This document shows, piece by piece, positions 7,063 through 8,716 of a stretch of DNA of 8,716 nucleotides. This DNA is from DATGZX01 sp035296965. GTDB lineage: Bacteria > Planctomycetota > Planctomycetia > Gemmatales > Gemmataceae. Under the pieces are notes generated by a model. That model was not told the DNA's origin and made no database searches. It worked only from the letters and a program-made list of their open reading frames with translations. Numbering within the stretch: the first letter of the stretch is position 1; the number at the start of each line of letters is the position of its first letter. The position numbers and the translations under genes were made by a program. Where the stretch lies: contig DATGZX010000388.1 of NCBI GenBank assembly GCA_035296965.1, positions 1 through 8,716 on the forward strand. Reading direction: 5' to 3'.

Positions 7063-8559
7063 ATGTCGCTGCTATTGACATGCTGGTTGCTGCTGCTCGG
7101 CACCGCTGCTTCCGCTCCTGCCCGGGCAGAGGATGATCCCCTGCCCGAAGGCGCCATCGCCCGCTTGGGCAAGGTGCGCTACCCCCACGTGGGCCGCGTG
7201 ACTTCGATTGCTTTTTCACCCGATGGCAACACCCTGGTCGCTGCTGCCTGGGACGGGTCGATCTGGTTCTGGGACCTCAAAACAAGGCAAGAGATCCGGC
7301 ACCATGCAGGCCCGCCGGCCTTGATCAAGAGAATCTTGTCCCCCGACGGCAGGTTCTTTGCCTCAGCCAGCAAGGATGGGATCATCCATGTCCACGACAC
7401 GGTCACGCGAAGAGAATCTCTACGACTGCCAGGGGAACCTGCTCCGACCTGCTCCCTGGCCTTCTCCCAGGATAGCAAATCACTAGCTTCCCATGGCGCG
7501 AGAGAACCCTTGCATATCTGGAACGTTTCGACCGGGCAAGAAATGAGACAAATCCCCATCCCGCGCAACCAAGGGTCCGGGCCTCCTTTCTCTCTGGGCC
7601 GAAAGCTGCTGGCCTACGTCCGCGACAGGGACACTATCACGTTGTTCGACATGGACACAGGTAAGAATGTGCACCAGTTGACCAAGCGGTACAGCTCCCC
7701 GACCGACTTCGCTTTTTCTCCCAACGGGAAGATTTTAGCCACGGTGGGCTATCACAAAGGGATTCATTTGTGGGACCTTACGACCGGCCGTGAATTGCCG
7801 GGACTGGAAGCGGAAGCCATGAGCCTGGGCGTGGTGTTCGCTTCCGATGGCAGATCGGTTGCCACGGTCGGCGGGGAGAACGAGATACTGGTGTGGGAGC
7901 TTAAGACGCGTCAAGAGCGTTGCCGGTTTCGCTCTCCGGACAAGAACCCTGGTGTGCTGGTTTATTCCCCGGATGGATCTCTACTCGCTCAGGGAAGCGA
8001 TGATACGACGGTGATTCTCTGGGACGTCACCGGCGGCAGCCTGTTGAAGGGCCGAGCCAAAGAGTCGCCTCCCAGCGCGGCGCAGATGCAGTCGCTCTGG
8101 AAGGATTTGGCGCAGGCGGAAGCTGGCAATGCCTACCAGGCGATGGCTACCCTGATCGCAGCGCCCGTCTCAAGCGTGCCGTACTTGGAGACGCATTTGC
8201 CGTCGACGAGTTCTGCTTCCTCTGAGCAGATCAGCCGCTGGGCCGCTGACCTCGATAATTCCCGTTTTGCATCTCGCAAGGAAGCGATGCAAGAGCTAGA
8301 GAAGCTTGGCGACTTCGCCGAACCCGTGCTGCGCCCGCTGCTGCAGGGCAAACTCAGCTTGGAGAAACGCCAGCGGGTAGAAGAATTGCTGAATAAACTG
8401 GAGGCTAGCCCAGAGCGGTTGCGGACATTGCGCGCCATTGAAGTGTTGGAGCGCATCGGCACTCCATCGGCCCTGCGCGTTTTGCACAAGCTGGCAAGCA
8501 GGAAACCGGCAAACAGCATGGCAGCGGAGGCGCAGGCCTCTCTGTCAAGGAAGCGATAG
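7063..8559 (+). CDS. Exported seven-bladed WD40 protein with C-terminal helical domain
   Basis: The 498-residue product starts with a Sec-type signal peptide (a run of leucines at 3-12, then cleavage probably after APARA at residue 22), so it should act outside the cytoplasmic membrane. Seven WD40-type repeats follow, ending near residues 71, 112, 154, 196, 238, 279 and 321 (for example SIWFWD, LHIWN, GIHLWD, ILVWE, VILWD), enough for one closed beta-propeller. The fourth repeat is the most degenerate. Residues 340-498 are mainly helical and resemble the tail common in Gemmata-type WD40 proteins, with DLDNSRFASRKEAMQELEKL (397-416), LRPLL, and LRTLRAIEVLERIGTPSALR (453-472); a HEAT-like fold is likely. 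No catalytic motif is visible, so it is probably a scaffold or binding protein whose ligand is unknown. It diverges from the ECF sigma factor gene, a pairing consistent with common control. Confidence 0.92.
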   Translation: MSLLLTCWLLLLGTAASAPARAEDDPLPEGAIARLGKVRYPHVGRVTSIAFSPDGNTLVAAAWDGSIWFWDLKTRQEIRHHAGPPALIKRILSPDGRFFASASKDGIIHVHDTVTRRESLRLPGEPAPTCSLAFSQDSKSLASHGAREPLHIWNVSTGQEMRQIPIPRNQGSGPPFSLGRKLLAYVRDRDTITLFDMDTGKNVHQLTKRYSSPTDFAFSPNGKILATVGYHKGIHLWDLTTGRELPGLEAEAMSLGVVFASDGRSVATVGGENEILVWELKTRQERCRFRSPDKNPGVLVYSPDGSLLAQGSDDTTVILWDVTGGSLLKGRAKESPPSAAQMQSLWKDLAQAEAGNAYQAMATLIAAPVSSVPYLETHLPSTSSASSEQISRWAADLDNSRFASRKEAMQELEKLGDFAEPVLRPLLQGKLSLEKRQRVEELLNKLEASPERLRTLRAIEVLERIGTPSALRVLHKLASRKPANSMAAEAQASLSRKR

Positions 8560-8642
8560 CGCGAGCCCCAAGGGCCAGGGCTTCCAAGGTGCGCAGCTGT
8601 CTCGTTAAACTATTGCCTTCCAGGATTTACGAAGAGTCCTTT

Positions 8643-8648
8643 GGGAGG
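8643..8648 (+). promoter_or_regulatory. Ribosome-binding site of the gene at the right edge
   Basis: GGGAGG lies eight bases before the ATG at 8657. It is a strong match and supports that start. Confidence 0.55.
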
Positions 8649-8656
8649 CGACACGG

Positions 8657-8716
8657 ATGTTACCCAGTGTTTTCCAGACGTTTGTCGAACGAAGCCCGAT
8701 TTGCGTCATGGCCCAG
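8657..8716 (+). CDS. Start of a probable IS4-like transposase, cut by the window end
   Basis: Twenty codons are present, beginning MLPSVFQTFVERSPICVMA. The pattern (a V-F-x-x-F-V-E-x-S-P-x-x-V-M core) resembles the N-terminus of DDE transposases of IS4 type that I associate with Gemmata-like planctomycetes. A strong GGGAGG ribosome-binding site precedes it. The catalytic DDE residues and the right end of the element lie outside the window, and no left terminal inverted repeat can be defined without them. The family call rests on a short stretch and is tentative; the reading frame itself is better supported. Confidence 0.5.
   Translation, partial: MLPSVFQTFVERSPICVMAQ

Noticed and set aside
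6516..7136. Plus-strand open frame of 206 codons crossing the divergent promoter region
   Set aside because: It overlaps the sigma-factor gene in antisense and the WD40 start, is low-complexity in Arg, Ser and Pro, and would run through the dyad.
8564..8582. AGCCC/GGGCT hairpin just after the WD40 stop as a terminator
   Set aside because: The stem is only five base pairs with competing pairings, and no T-run follows.

Overview
The window looks like chromosomal DNA of a planctomycete, most likely of the Gemmata type (Gemmataceae). The basis is a fairly GC-rich composition, an ECF sigma factor carrying a membrane segment and a C-terminal DUF1559 domain, and an exported WD40 protein with the helical tail common in that group. 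The genus cannot be read from the sequence.

Left half, minus strand: glgP (glycogen phosphorylase, 2192-4681) is followed after 40 bases by ppk1 (polyphosphate kinase 1, 103-2151), a probable two-gene operon joining carbon and phosphate reserves. GlgP consumes inorganic phosphate to release glucose-1-phosphate from glycogen, and PPK1 exchanges phosphate between ATP and polyphosphate. Past ppk1, at the left edge, a frame with coding-like composition may be the start of a third gene that runs out of the window. Upstream of glgP, on the plus strand, lies a fragment of a PstS-type phosphate-binding protein (about 4909-5256). It has lost both ends, so a fuller phosphate locus may once have stood here.

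Right half: an ECF sigma factor/DUF1559 fusion (5305-6897, minus) and an exported seven-bladed WD40 protein with a C-terminal helical domain (7063-8559, plus) are transcribed divergently from a 165-base spacer. That spacer holds a large nested dyad centred at about 6977/6978. Read outward toward either gene it gives the same elements in the same order: an A6 tract, GTATCC, 11 bases, then GCGTGCAGTAATT. This looks like two copies of one promoter placed back to back. It suggests that the membrane-anchored sigma factor and the exported protein are co-regulated, perhaps by the sigma factor itself. This is the most interesting structure in the window.

Right edge: after about 100 bases with no convincing gene, a well-formed ribosome-binding site and start codon open a reading frame whose first 20 residues resemble the N-terminus of transposases (IS4-like DDE type) found in planctomycetes. 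It is cut off by the window end.
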